Assembly: GCF_014055005.1 (NCBI RefSeq)
Contig: NZ_CP059570.1
Location: 1,860,001-1,924,000, forward strand
Direction of reading: 5' to 3'
Length of the DNA: 64,000 nucleotides
DNA from: Neisseria dentiae
GTDB taxonomy: Bacteria; Pseudomonadota; Gammaproteobacteria; Burkholderiales; Neisseriaceae
The notes beneath the pieces were generated by a model. That model searched no databases and was not told the DNA's origin. It was given only the letters and a program-made list of their open reading frames with translations. Below are positions 16,203-26,116 of the stretch, piece after piece. Within the stretch, counting starts at the first letter, position 1. The number at the start of each line of letters is the position of its first letter. A program made the position numbers and the translations under genes.

Positions 16203-17993
16203 TCAAACCGCAGCGGTACGCTCTTCCAACCACACACGCGCCGCGTCCTCCACCAACGGCAGCAGTTTTTCGCGCACTTCGGCGTGGTAGCGGTTCAGCC
16301 ACTCGGTTTCGGCGGCCGTCATCAATGCCGTATCCACCAAGCGGGTGTCGATCGGGCACAGGGTAACGGTTTCAAAACACAAAAAGCGGCCGAACGCGGT
16401 TTCGGCGGGGTTTTCCACCGCTTGGTTGACCACCAGGTTTTCGATGCGTATGCCCCATTGCTGCGGGCGGTAGAGGCCGGGTTCGTTGGAGCTGAACATG
16501 CCCGCTTTCATGGCGTGGTTGGGGTTGGGGGCGGCATGGTAGGAAATCACCTGCGGCCCTTCGTGCACGTTGAGGAAGTAGCCCACGCCGTGCCCCGTGC
16601 CGTGGCCGTAGTCGCATTGCGCCTGCCATAAGGGTGCGCGGCAGATGGCATCCAACATCGGCGACAGAATATTTTCGGGAAACACCGCCTGCGCCAGCGC
16701 GATATGGGCTTTGAGCACCAGCGTGAAATCGCGTTTTTGCGCGGCGGTAGGCGTGCCGACGGGCATCACGCGGGTAATGTCGGTGGTGCCGCCCTGATAT
16801 TGGCCGCCCGAATCAATCAGCAAAAGGCCGTTGCCGCTGATAACGGCATTGGCTTCGGGCGTGGCGCTGTAATGCGGCAGCGCGCCGTTGGCATTGTAGC
16901 CTGCGATGGTGTTGAAGCTGGGTGAGATAAAGTGCGGGCGGCGGCTGCGGTGCGCCAGCAGCAGAGTGTCGATGTCCAGCTCGGTAACGGTTTCGCCGTT
17001 TGCCAGCTTCTGCTCCAATTCGGCGAAAAATCCGCACAAGGCCGCGCCGTCTTGGCGCATGGTTTCGCGGATATGGGCAATGTCGGCGGCGGATTTGATG
17101 GATTTGAACAGGGTTGATGGGTTGATGCTTTCCACCAGCCGCACGCTGTCGGGCAGTTGCGCCAAAGTGCTGACCGCCGTTTTGGCGGGATCGAGCAGCA
17201 GGCTGCCGCCAATCTGCGACAAAGCGGCCGCCGCTTCATGATAATCGGCGGTGCCGATGCCGGCTTCGGCCAACACGGCCCGGGCGGCAGGCGTTAAGGC
17301 TTCGGGTGCGGCAAACAGCGTAGCCTGATTTTGCCCGATCAGCAGGTAAGACAAAAACACGGGATTGAACGGCACGTCGCTGCCGCGCAGATTGGTGAGC
17401 CAGGCGGTGTCGTCCAACGAAGAAATCAGGTGGTAATCGGCACCTTTTTCCTGCATGGCCGCGCGCACCCGCGCCAGTTTTGCCGCCGCGCTTTCGCTCA
17501 CAAAGGCGGCATCGTGCGGGTAAACCGGCGATTGCGGCAGGGCGGCGCGGTTTTCCCAAATGGCGGCGAGAATATCGCCATCGTGCGCCAAACTGATGTT
17601 TTTGGCCGCAAACGCACTTTCCAACTGGCGCTTGGCCGCCAGCGACAGCATATCGGGCGCCACGCCCACGCGGGCATTTTCAGGCAGGCTTTCGGCCAAA
17701 TCTTCCACATGGGTTTTGCCGAAGCCGAGCTTTTGCAGGGCAATACCGCTACCCTCAAGCTGCTGCGCGGCCTGCTCCCAATAGCGGCTGTCCGCCCACA
17801 AATCGGCGCCGTCTTTTTTCACCACCAGCGTGCCGACCGAGCCGGTAAAGCCGGAAACATAAACCCGCGCCTGCCAGTGCTGCGGCAGGTATTCCGACAA
17901 ATGCGGGTCGGCCGAGGGGATAATCCACGCATCAAACCCTTGCGCGCTCATGGCTTGGCACAAGGCGGCCAAACGTTGGGAAGGCGTATTCAT
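16203..17993 (-). CDS. pepP: Xaa-Pro aminopeptidase (M24B, aminopeptidase P-like)
   Basis: A 596-residue cytosolic metallopeptidase that removes an N-terminal residue preceding proline. It is the long three-domain type: two creatinase-like N-terminal domains (about 1-300) and a pita-bread catalytic domain. Metal ligands lie in LLIDSGGQYQGGTTDITR, GHGTGHGVGYFLNVHEGP and FSSNEPGLY, plus the final Glu-containing segment RIENLVVNQ. The gene is leftward and separate from the peptide transporter gene just upstream (18046-19500), with which it shares peptide-use logic. Confidence 0.93.
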   Translation of the reverse strand: MNTPSQRLAALCQAMSAQGFDAWIIPSADPHLSEYLPQHWQARVYVSGFTGSVGTLVVKKDGADLWADSRYWEQAAQQLEGSGIALQKLGFGKTHVEDLAESLPENARVGVAPDMLSLAAKRQLESAFAAKNISLAHDGDILAAIWENRAALPQSPVYPHDAAFVSESAAAKLARVRAAMQEKGADYHLISSLDDTAWLTNLRGSDVPFNPVFLSYLLIGQNQATLFAAPEALTPAARAVLAEAGIGTADYHEAAAALSQIGGSLLLDPAKTAVSTLAQLPDSVRLVESINPSTLFKSIKSAADIAHIRETMRQDGAALCGFFAELEQKLANGETVTELDIDTLLLAHRSRRPHFISPSFNTIAGYNANGALPHYSATPEANAVISGNGLLLIDSGGQYQGGTTDITRVMPVGTPTAAQKRDFTLVLKAHIALAQAVFPENILSPMLDAICRAPLWQAQCDYGHGTGHGVGYFLNVHEGPQVISYHAAPNPNHAMKAGMFSSNEPGLYRPQQWGIRIENLVVNQAVENPAETAFGRFLCFETVTLCPIDTRLVDTALMTAAETEWLNRYHAEVREKLLPLVEDAARVWLEERTAAV

Positions 17994-18045
17994 ACTTAAA
18001 ATTCTCCGGGAAATGATATTTTCTACAATTAATCTGCGGCACGCA

Positions 18046-19500
18046 TCAATCCACTCCTTTGAGCAGGCGGTTCAGCACCGGCACCAATGCCAGCAGCACC
18101 GCGCCCGTTGCCAAACCTGCCGTGCCGATCAAACGGTAAAACGAAGCGGCGGTTTCCACCGCAAAATATTCTTTAAACAGCAAACCGCCCAGCGTAAACC
18201 CCAGCGACAGAGCCAAAAAATTCAATGCCACCATTTGGGTTTTGAAGTGGGACGGCGCGATTTTGGTGGCCAGCGATAAGGAAATCGGCGAAATCAGCAA
18301 CTCGGCAATGGTAATACCCAAAATCACCAACGCAAACACTGCCAGCGGCATCACCGCGCCCGATGCGATAAACGGCACGAAACACCAATACGATGCGCCC
18401 AGCACCATCACCGATAATGCGAATTTCAACGGCGTTTTCGGCTGCTTTTCTCCCATTTTCGTCCACATCGCCGCCATCAGGCCGGAAAACAGCACCACCC
18501 ACAGGCTTTGCAGCGAATCTTTCCACGATACCGGAATGGTGAAACCGCCGATGTTGCGGTTGGCCGTTTCGTCGAAATACACCGTAACCGACGTAAACAC
18601 CTGAAACCACAGCGCCCAAAAAATGCAGATTACCACAAACAGCGGAATATAGGCGGTGATGTAGCGCTTGTTTTGCGCTTCCACGCCCGAGCCGCCGAGC
18701 AGGCGCACGAAATAAACCAAAGTGGCCAGAATCACCGCACCCAGCAACACTTTTGAAAAGTTCTCCAGATTAATCAGCCCCGCGCCCACGGCCACAGCCA
18801 AGGACGCAATCAAAACAGCCGCAACCGCAGCCGCTATTTTGCCCTTGCCTGCGGGCAGCGGATACGGCGCGGGGGTGGGCGGCAGCGATGTGCGTCCGCG
18901 CGCATATTGCAACAGGCCGAACGCCATGCCCACTGCCGCCGCACCGAAGCCGTAGTGGAAACCCAACCGGTTTTGCAGCAGGCCGGTTAAGAGCGGGCCT
19001 AAAAAACCGCCGATATTGATGGAAATATAAAAAATCGAGAAACCGGCATCGCGCAGCGGTCGCAATTCTTCGCTTTCATACAGCGAGCCTACCATCGAGC
19101 TGGCCGAAGCCTTCACGCCGCCGCTGCCCAGCGCAATCAGCACCAGGCCGCACAGCAAACCGGCCAAGCCCGGAATCACGGCCAGTGCGATATGCCCGGC
19201 CATCACCATCATGCCCGAATAAAACAGCGTGCGCTCCGCGCCCCACAAACGGTCGGCCAGCCAACCGCCCAAAATGGTGGAAAGGTAAACGCTGCCGCCG
19301 TAAGCGCCGACGATACCGCCCGCCACCGCCTTATCGATGCCCAAGCCGCCTTCGCCGGTTTGGTAATACAGATAAATCAGCAGGATGCCCTGCATGCCGT
19401 AAAACGAAAAGCGCTCCCACAGCTCAATCTGAAACAGCGAGGAAAGTTGCCACGGGTGCCCGAAAAACCTGCGTTCGCGCTCTAAAGGTTTGCCCATCAT
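18046..19500 (-). CDS. Proton-dependent oligopeptide transporter (POT/PTR2 family)
   Basis: A 484-residue member of the MFS-fold POT family importing di- and tripeptides with protons. The family ExxER motif is visible in FQIELWERFSFYGMQGILL, followed by GAYGGSVYLSTILGGWLADR, the loop 2-3 signature. About fourteen hydrophobic segments are predictable. The ATG at 19498-19500 is chosen because GAGGAGA lies four bases upstream. The Xaa-Pro aminopeptidase gene follows 52 bases downstream on the same strand, so transport and peptide breakdown may be expressed together. Confidence 0.9.
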   Translation of the reverse strand: MMGKPLERERRFFGHPWQLSSLFQIELWERFSFYGMQGILLIYLYYQTGEGGLGIDKAVAGGIVGAYGGSVYLSTILGGWLADRLWGAERTLFYSGMMVMAGHIALAVIPGLAGLLCGLVLIALGSGGVKASASSMVGSLYESEELRPLRDAGFSIFYISINIGGFLGPLLTGLLQNRLGFHYGFGAAAVGMAFGLLQYARGRTSLPPTPAPYPLPAGKGKIAAAVAAVLIASLAVAVGAGLINLENFSKVLLGAVILATLVYFVRLLGGSGVEAQNKRYITAYIPLFVVICIFWALWFQVFTSVTVYFDETANRNIGGFTIPVSWKDSLQSLWVVLFSGLMAAMWTKMGEKQPKTPLKFALSVMVLGASYWCFVPFIASGAVMPLAVFALVILGITIAELLISPISLSLATKIAPSHFKTQMVALNFLALSLGFTLGGLLFKEYFAVETAASFYRLIGTAGLATGAVLLALVPVLNRLLKGVD

Positions 19501-19555
19501 TTTTCTCCTCAAAGCGGTTGTATCGTGAAACAAAACCAATTTAATTGTTATTGTT

Positions 19556-19715
19556 GAGACCTTTGCAAAACCCTCAGATGTGGATGCAGTTCAAGGCGTA
19601 GCAGCACAGCGAGCGCAGACATATCACACGATAGGCAAGCGAGCGGGCAGTACCCTAAAGGGCATAAACGCACAACGCAGAAATGCGCCACAGATGAGGG
19701 TTTTGCAAAGGTCTC
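19556..19715. repeat. 160-bp inverted-end repeat (MITE A, copy 2)
   Basis: Perfect inverted ends of 21 bases beginning GAGACCTTTGCAAAACCCTC. The interior matches copy 1 (5723-5864) over GGATGCAGTTCAAGGCGTAGCAG and AACGCAGAAATGCGCC, with an extra GCAGTACCCTAAAGGGCATA not in copy 1. It lies between two leftward transporter genes. Confidence 0.8.
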
Positions 19716-19790
19716 TGTTTTACTGTAATTTAACAGATAACGCACAAACGGAACAATTCGTTTTCCGTTAAACGGGGCCGTCTGAAAAAC

Positions 19791-21110
19791 CTAGCCGCTG
19801 ATGTCTTCCAAGCTGCGGCCTTTGGTTTCTTCCCCCAGCAGCACAATCACCGCCGCCACCGCCACCAGCACGGCGGTAAACATCACGAAAATCCGCCCGA
19901 AACCGTTTTCGCCGCCCATCATCGCCGCCACCGCCATCGGCGCCGCAATACCGCCGATGCGCCCCACCGCACCCGCCCAGCCCGAGCCGAATGCGCGGAA
20001 GCGCACCGGATAAAGCTCGGGCGTGTAGGTATAAAGCACACCCCATGCGCCCAGATTGAAAAACGACATCCAGCAGCCCCAAAAAACCACCGCCGCCGCC
20101 GATGTGCTGTGGCCGAAGAAATAGGCGCACACCGCGCAGGCAAACAAAAAGCCCGCCAGCGTGGCTTTGCGGCCGATTTTTTCCACCAGCACGGCGGCGG
20201 CGAAATAGCCCGGCAGCTGCGCCAGAATCATCACCAACACATATTCAAAGGTTTTCACCACCGTATAACCCTGCTCCACCAACAGTTTGGGCAGCCAGGT
20301 GAAAATGCCGTAATACGAAAACACGATGCCGAACCAAATCAGCCACAACATCAGCGTGCGCCGGGCAAACGGCGGCCGCCAAAGCTCTGCGAAGTGCACG
20401 TTTTCTCGGGTTTCCGCGCCCGCCGCTTCGGCCGTCCGAACCGCCGGCAGCCCCGCTTCGCGCTCTAAGGCGCACACGATTTCATGGGCTTCCCGCACCC
20501 TGCCTTTATGAATCAGATAAGGCACCGACTCGGGCAGTTTTTTCCACACATAAAACGCATAAAACACCGGCAGCGCACCGATTAAAAACGCGCTGTGCCA
20601 GCCGTATTGCGGAATGAAAAAATACGACACCAGTGCCGCCGCCAGCCAGCCCAGCCCCCAAAAACTCTCAAGCAGCACGATAAACCGCCCGCGCACTTTC
20701 GGCGGCGCATATTCACTCACCAGCGACACCGCCACGGGAAGCTGCCCGCCCAAGCCGAAGCCCACCCAAAAGCGGAAAAACAGCAGGCTGGCCAAATCCC
20801 ACGACACCGCGCACAAACCCGTTGCCACGCTATAGAGCAGCATGGTGCCGGCAAACACGTTTTTGCGCCCGATGCGGTCGGCCATCCTGCCGCTCAACAC
20901 CGCTCCTAACGCCATGCCGATAAAGCCGGTGCTGACAATCCAACCCAATCCGGCGGGCGACAGTTGCCACTCTTCGCCCAAAGTGGCCAGCACAAACGAC
21001 ACCATGCCGGTATCCATGGCGTCAAACAGCCAGCCCAAACCGATTAACACCAACAATTTATAGTGAAACCTGCCCACCGGCAGGTTTTGCAGGCGCGAGA
21101 GAATATCCAT
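19791..21110 (-). CDS. MFS transporter, sugar/niacin-porter type
   Basis: A 439-residue major facilitator protein with twelve predicted helices. The first loop 2-3 motif is GRMADRIGRKN, and the second half carries VEKIGRKATLAG. The N-terminal GLGWLFDAMDTGMVSFVLA and the segment SEYAPPKVRGRFIVLLESFWG resemble NiaP-type and related organic-acid carriers, but the substrate cannot be fixed. ATG 21110 follows AAGGGAAGGGATC. The longer in-frame extension to 21194 lacks a ribosome-binding site. The stop lies just after an inverted DUS. Confidence 0.8.
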   Translation of the reverse strand: MDILSRLQNLPVGRFHYKLLVLIGLGWLFDAMDTGMVSFVLATLGEEWQLSPAGLGWIVSTGFIGMALGAVLSGRMADRIGRKNVFAGTMLLYSVATGLCAVSWDLASLLFFRFWVGFGLGGQLPVAVSLVSEYAPPKVRGRFIVLLESFWGLGWLAAALVSYFFIPQYGWHSAFLIGALPVFYAFYVWKKLPESVPYLIHKGRVREAHEIVCALEREAGLPAVRTAEAAGAETRENVHFAELWRPPFARRTLMLWLIWFGIVFSYYGIFTWLPKLLVEQGYTVVKTFEYVLVMILAQLPGYFAAAVLVEKIGRKATLAGFLFACAVCAYFFGHSTSAAAVVFWGCWMSFFNLGAWGVLYTYTPELYPVRFRAFGSGWAGAVGRIGGIAAPMAVAAMMGGENGFGRIFVMFTAVLVAVAAVIVLLGEETKGRSLEDISG

Positions 21111-21188
21111 GATCCCTTCCCTTAATTTGGCTTGTGTATGGCGGACATTTTCCCATATCCCAACCGAACCGCAACCGCTTACAGCCAA

Positions 21189-21351
21189 AGACATTTACAA
21201 AATTCCTTTCAGCATCTTAAAACCCCTGCGTCATGCTCGGGCTTGACCCGAGCATCTTTTTGCTGCAAAAGAAATAACAGATACCCTGGCAAGCCCGATA
21301 ATGACGGAATCAAACATTTCAGACGGCCTCAATGAGTTTTGCAAATATCGG
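21189..21351. repeat. Composite repeat related to 6957-7122
   Basis: AGACATTTACAAAATTCC at the left and GAGTTTTGCAAATATCG at the right flank the arms GCGTCATGCTCGGGCTTGAC and GGCAAGCCCGATAATGACGG, joined by CAAAAGAAATAACAG as in the relative at 6957. A DUS (TTCAGACGGCC) is embedded near the right end. Confidence 0.6.
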
Positions 21352-21448
21352 CAAAAATAAAGTCGTCTGAAAATACGGTTTCAGACGGCCTTGTCTTTAT
21401 CTTTGCCAAACCCTTGGCAGTTTTTAAACACCCGCAACGGGACAACAA

Positions 21449-22240
21449 TCAGATAACACCCAACGCTTTCAATCCGTTATACACACCGTCTTCCTCCACC
21501 GTCGGGCAGATATAGTCCGCCACCGCTTTCAAATCGGGATGGCCGTTGCCCATCGCCACGCCGAAGCCCACGGCTTTCATCATCTCGATATCGTTCAAAC
21601 CGTCGCCGAAAGCCATCACATCCTGCATATCAATGCCCAGCTCGGCCACCGCCGTGCGGATACCGCGCGCCTTCGAGCCTTGCGCATCGAGCATGTCCAC
21701 CGCCAACTCGTGCCAGCGCACGGTTTTGTAGCCGTGTTTCGCCGCCTCGGCCGCCACTTCGGCTTCGCGGTCGGCCGCATAAAAACCAAGCATCTGAAAC
21801 ACTTCGTTGCGGCGGTAAAATTCCTTATCCACCGGATGGTCGGGCAGAATATGCGCCATCGCATCTTCCACCGTAGGCACAGGCTCGGAAACGGCGATGG
21901 TGTGGTCGGCCACAAACGCATAGGGAATACCCTCGCGGTCGAAATAGGCGCACATTTCATCCACTTTGACGGTTTCCAGCGGGCGTTTTTGCAGCACTTC
22001 GCCGCGGTAGCGGATAAACTGGCCGTTGATGGTGAGCAGCAGATCCATGCCTGCCTCTTCCACCACGGCGCGCACTTTGGCAGGCATGGCGGCATACGGG
22101 CGGCCAGTGGCGATGGCGGTGAGAATGCCACGCGCTTTCAGCGCCTTCATGGCTTCAAACACCGACGGGCGCAGCGTGTCGGTGTATTTGCGGTAAAGCG
22201 TGTCGTCGATGTCGAAAAAGATAATTTTGGGAGTTTGCAT
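21449..22240 (-). CDS. Cof-type HAD-IIB phosphatase
   Basis: A 263-residue HAD hydrolase with IIFFDIDDTLYRK at the N terminus, ATGRPYAAMPA as motif II, a C2-type cap between about residues 85 and 185, and motif IV VMAFGDGLNDIEMMKAVGFG followed by AMGNGHPDLKAVADYI. This pattern is typical of Cof/YbiV/YidA enzymes acting on sugar phosphates or flavin-type phosphates. The substrate is unknown. ATG 22240 follows GAAAGAAA; the longer frame upstream is non-homologous. Confidence 0.87.
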   Translation of the reverse strand: MQTPKIIFFDIDDTLYRKYTDTLRPSVFEAMKALKARGILTAIATGRPYAAMPAKVRAVVEEAGMDLLLTINGQFIRYRGEVLQKRPLETVKVDEMCAYFDREGIPYAFVADHTIAVSEPVPTVEDAMAHILPDHPVDKEFYRRNEVFQMLGFYAADREAEVAAEAAKHGYKTVRWHELAVDMLDAQGSKARGIRTAVAELGIDMQDVMAFGDGLNDIEMMKAVGFGVAMGNGHPDLKAVADYICPTVEEDGVYNGLKALGVI

Positions 22241-22396
22241 AGCGTTTCTTTCTGAATGGGTTCCGGCAAACCGCCGGAAACCGCCAGTTTGCCCCGATGC
22301 GCACCGCACCCGTTTGATATCGGGCAACAATCGTGCGGATAAGGCTGAGCCTTTGCAAAAATAACTGAAGGCCGTCTGAAAACCGGCCAACCTTTT

Positions 22397-23797
22397 TCAG
22401 ACGGCCTCCAACACCCTCACCGCCGCCTTACCCTGCTTGAATTTGGCTTTCAACAGCGGCGGCAGGGTTTCGTCGAAATACCATTGCCCGTCGGGCAGCG
22501 CCAGCGCACCGCCTTCGCAATGCAACACCACCGACCGCCCCGACAGATTGTCACTTTCCACGATTTCGATTTTACGTGCCCTGCCCCAGTCCGCCACCGG
22601 CAGATTGTGCGCCAGCGAAGAGATACGGCGGTTTTGCACTTCGATGCCCTCTGCCGTGGCGCAGCCGCCATCGCAGCGCCCCACTTCCCGCACGGGACAC
22701 GGCACGCCTTTAGCATGGGTTTGCGGCAGAATATCGAGCGACGACGGGCACAACCCGTGCGCCTGCGCCCATTCCGCCAGCGCGCGTTTGGCGGCTTTTT
22801 TGTGTATAAACAAACCGTTGGGCGGCTGCCGCCTGCTGCCTTCCGCCAGCGGCACCACCCGCGCCTGCAAACGCGCCTGCTCGTCGGGCGCAAACTGAAC
22901 CGTTAAATAACGGTTGGCGCTTTCAGACGGCCTGATGCCGTATTGTTGTGCCAGTTGCGCTTTCAGCCACAGCGCATGAAGCGCCCCCAACGCCGGTATA
23001 AAACGCAGGCTGCCGGTTTCCAACACAAACGGCTGGTTCTTTTTAAGATGCAGCATCGCCGCCACTTCGGCAAACGCCTTTTCATGCACGCGGATATCCA
23101 GCGCACGCCCCCTGCCGTCAAGCCAAACCGACACGCCCGGCGTATCGGGCAGCGCATAAACCTGCTCCGCCAAATCCGCCCCCAACCAAGCCGGCGGCAG
23201 CTTCGGATTCATCAGCGCGCGGCAGTGGTTTTCCCATTCGCCGCCCTTCTCCGCCAAGCTGGCCTCCAAAAAATCGGCCAACGCCAACACATCGGTCATC
23301 GCACGGTGGCGGCTTTCTGCCCGAATGCCGAAACGCTCGATGATGCTGTCGAGATTATGCTTGTGAAACTGCGGATAAAGGCGGCGCGACAATTGCACGC
23401 TGCACAAAGCCGGCGCGGCGAAATCCACGCCCGCACGCCGGAACTCGTGGCGCAGAAAGGTATAATCGAAACGGCTGTTGTGCGCCACCAGCAGCGAACC
23501 GCGCAGCAGCGGCAGCAATTCGGCCGCCAGGTCGGCAAACAGCGGCGCACCGGCCACCATCTCGTTGCTGATGCCGGTTAAACGGGTAATAAACGCCGAA
23601 AGCGGCTGCTGCGGGTTTACCAGCCATTCGTGCCGCTCTACCCTGCCGTTTTCAAAGCGCAGCAACGCCACCTCGGTAATGCGGTCTTCAAACAGATTGC
23701 CGCCCGTCGATTCGATGTCCACCACGGCCACCGGCACGCCCAAACGGCCGAAACACGCCGCCAACAGCGGCCAACGATCAGAGGCTTGCGCCATCAT
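22397..23797 (-). CDS. DnaQ-like exonuclease fused to a UvrC N-terminal-like region
   Basis: The 466-residue protein has an N-terminal DEDDh exonuclease domain: VAVVDIESTGG (motif I), LLVAHNSRFDYTFLRHEF (motif II), and SRHRAMTDVLALADFL (motif III). A region starting YALPDTPGVSVWLDGRGRAL aligns by eye with the GIY-YIG domain of UvrC/Cho but lacks the catalytic Tyr and Arg. Near the C terminus four Cys residues occur (LCPSS, PCPVREVGRCDGGC), with the last three spaced 8 and 4 apart as in the UvrC iron-sulfur motif. The TGA stop is part of a DUS. ATG 23797 is used; 23794 is equally possible. Confidence 0.82.
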   Translation of the reverse strand: MMAQASDRWPLLAACFGRLGVPVAVVDIESTGGNLFEDRITEVALLRFENGRVERHEWLVNPQQPLSAFITRLTGISNEMVAGAPLFADLAAELLPLLRGSLLVAHNSRFDYTFLRHEFRRAGVDFAAPALCSVQLSRRLYPQFHKHNLDSIIERFGIRAESRHRAMTDVLALADFLEASLAEKGGEWENHCRALMNPKLPPAWLGADLAEQVYALPDTPGVSVWLDGRGRALDIRVHEKAFAEVAAMLHLKKNQPFVLETGSLRFIPALGALHALWLKAQLAQQYGIRPSESANRYLTVQFAPDEQARLQARVVPLAEGSRRQPPNGLFIHKKAAKRALAEWAQAHGLCPSSLDILPQTHAKGVPCPVREVGRCDGGCATAEGIEVQNRRISSLAHNLPVADWGRARKIEIVESDNLSGRSVVLHCEGGALALPDGQWYFDETLPPLLKAKFKQGKAAVRVLEAV

Positions 23798-23897
23798 ATT
23801 TCCGATTAAATTCAAATAACAGGCCGCCATTCTAAACTTTTTCGCCGGGTGCTGCTTGACAGCATTAACCGTGATTCCTATAATACGCATCTTTCAC

Positions 23898-23974
23898 GCA
23901 CCCGTAGCTCAGTTGGATAGAGTATCTGGCTACGAACCAGAGGGTCGGGCGTTCGAATCGCTCCGGGTGCGCCA
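23898..23974 (+). tRNA. tRNA-Arg (anticodon ACG)
   Basis: A 77-base cloverleaf, acceptor GCACCCG pairing with CGGGTGC, anticodon loop with ACG between CTGG and CCAG stems, T loop GTTCGAATC, encoded CCA. The ACG anticodon is expected to be edited to ICG by TadA. Confidence 0.96.
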
Positions 23975-23989
23975 CAAATTATTTTATCC

Positions 23990-24064
23990 GCGCCCATCGT
24001 CTAGCGGTTAGGACATCGCCCTTTCACGGCGGTAACCGGGGTTCGATTCCCCGTGGGCGTGCCA
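23990..24064 (+). tRNA. tRNA-Glu (anticodon TTC)
   Basis: A 75-base cloverleaf, acceptor GCGCCCA pairing with TGGGCGT (one G-U), anticodon TTC, T arm GGGGTTCGATTCCCC, encoded CCA. It lies 15 bases after tRNA-Arg, so the two are one transcript. Confidence 0.96.
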
Positions 24065-24070
24065 TACAAA

Positions 24071-24110
24071 ACCAAAGCCCTTGAAGATTTCAAGGGCTTT
24101 GGTTTTTTAT
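24071..24110 (+). terminator. Intrinsic terminator of the tRNA-Arg/tRNA-Glu transcript
   Basis: ACCAAAGCCCTTGAA, loop GAT, TTCAAGGGCTTTGGT and a T run. Confidence 0.9.
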
Positions 24111-24127
24111 TTGCATTCGTTGCCAAA

Positions 24128-24163
24128 CAGGCCGTCTGAACCCGTTTTTCATCAGACGGCCTG
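24128..24163. terminator. Inverted DUS pair overlapping the thioesterase stop codon
   Basis: CAGGCCGTCTGAA and TCAGACGGCCTG across a short loop. The right copy also encodes the last residues and stop of the gene. Confidence 0.7.
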
Positions 24164-24580
24164 CAATATCTTCCCCAGCCCTTCCGGCAAACGGCAGACT
24201 TTCTGCGCGGCATAATCGAAACACACCATACCCGTTTGCACTTTGGCAATACTGCGGCCGTCGCTTTCTCGGCTGATGTGGTAAAGCAGCGCAAAGCCGC
24301 TGCGGCCGATGCCGTCTGCACCCATTTCCACCGCCAACCCATCGCCGTGATGCGCCTGCGCCAAATACTGAACCGCCGCATCCGCCATAATCAAGCCCGC
24401 CCCACCCGCGTCCAGCTCGCTGAAACCGTGCCGCGCAAGCCAGCGCATACGGCACTCATGGCACAAACGCAACACCGCATCATTGGCCAGATGGTTGCCG
24501 TAATTGATATCGCCGATTTGCACCGTGAGGCCGGTGCGGAACAAAACCTTTTCAGGCAAAGGCAGATTAATGCGCGGCAT
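24152..24580 (-). CDS. Acyl-CoA thioesterase-like hot-dog protein
   Basis: A 142-residue single hot-dog domain of the 4HBT type. The N-terminal VQIGDINYGNHLANDAVLRL places Asp and Asn/His where catalytic residues occur in 4-hydroxybenzoyl-CoA/YbgC-like thioesterases, and SIAKVQTGMVCFDYAAQKVC is the last beta hairpin. It probably hydrolyses an acyl-CoA or acyl-ACP. It ends LQAV with the TGA supplied by a DUS. The inverted DUS at 24128-24163 overlaps its stop and acts as terminator. Confidence 0.75.
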   Translation of the reverse strand: MPRINLPLPEKVLFRTGLTVQIGDINYGNHLANDAVLRLCHECRMRWLARHGFSELDAGGAGLIMADAAVQYLAQAHHGDGLAVEMGADGIGRSGFALLYHISRESDGRSIAKVQTGMVCFDYAAQKVCRLPEGLGKILQAV

Positions 24581-24823
24581 AAAAGCCCTCCAAACAAAAA
24601 TAACAGCTTGAAACCATTGCCAACCGGCAACAGCCCGAAATTTTATTGTAACGGATTCTGCACAAAACCCGCCGGCCTGCGCAATACCCCTCTCCCTCAG
24701 CTTCCCGCTTTCGGCGGCAGATTATTGAGACGGCCTATTTTTGTTGTCGCGTGTAGTTTTCAGGGCGAAACTGATATAATTTGCCCGTTATTCAATATTT
24801 CACCCAGATTTGGAGGATTTTCT

Positions 24824-25888
<1,065 letters not shown>

Positions 25889-25921
25889 GCCGCTCAAACA
25901 CACACACGTTCTAACAAAACC

Positions 25922-25953
25922 AAAGGCCGTCTGAAACTTTTCAGACGGCCTTT
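25922..25953. terminator. Inverted DUS pair after fba
   Basis: AAAGGCCGTCTGAA and TTCAGACGGCCTTT separated by six bases, followed by T residues. Confidence 0.8.
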
Positions 25954-26116
25954 TAGCACGGTTTTACACAGAATGAATAAAAAGCCACACCGCAACCCCG
26001 AAGCGGCAAATTCACGTTAAGCAACATTGCCCTGTACGGCCGCTTTGATTAGCATAATCTGCGGGTGAACTGCCGATGCAGACCCGTTTATTTCATTTTA
26101 AAAAGGAATATACACA

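Noticed and set aside
24236..24823. N-terminal extension of fba
   Set aside because: The frame stays open upstream, but GGAGGA and the canonical aldolase N terminus mark ATG 24824; the extension is antisense to the thioesterase gene.
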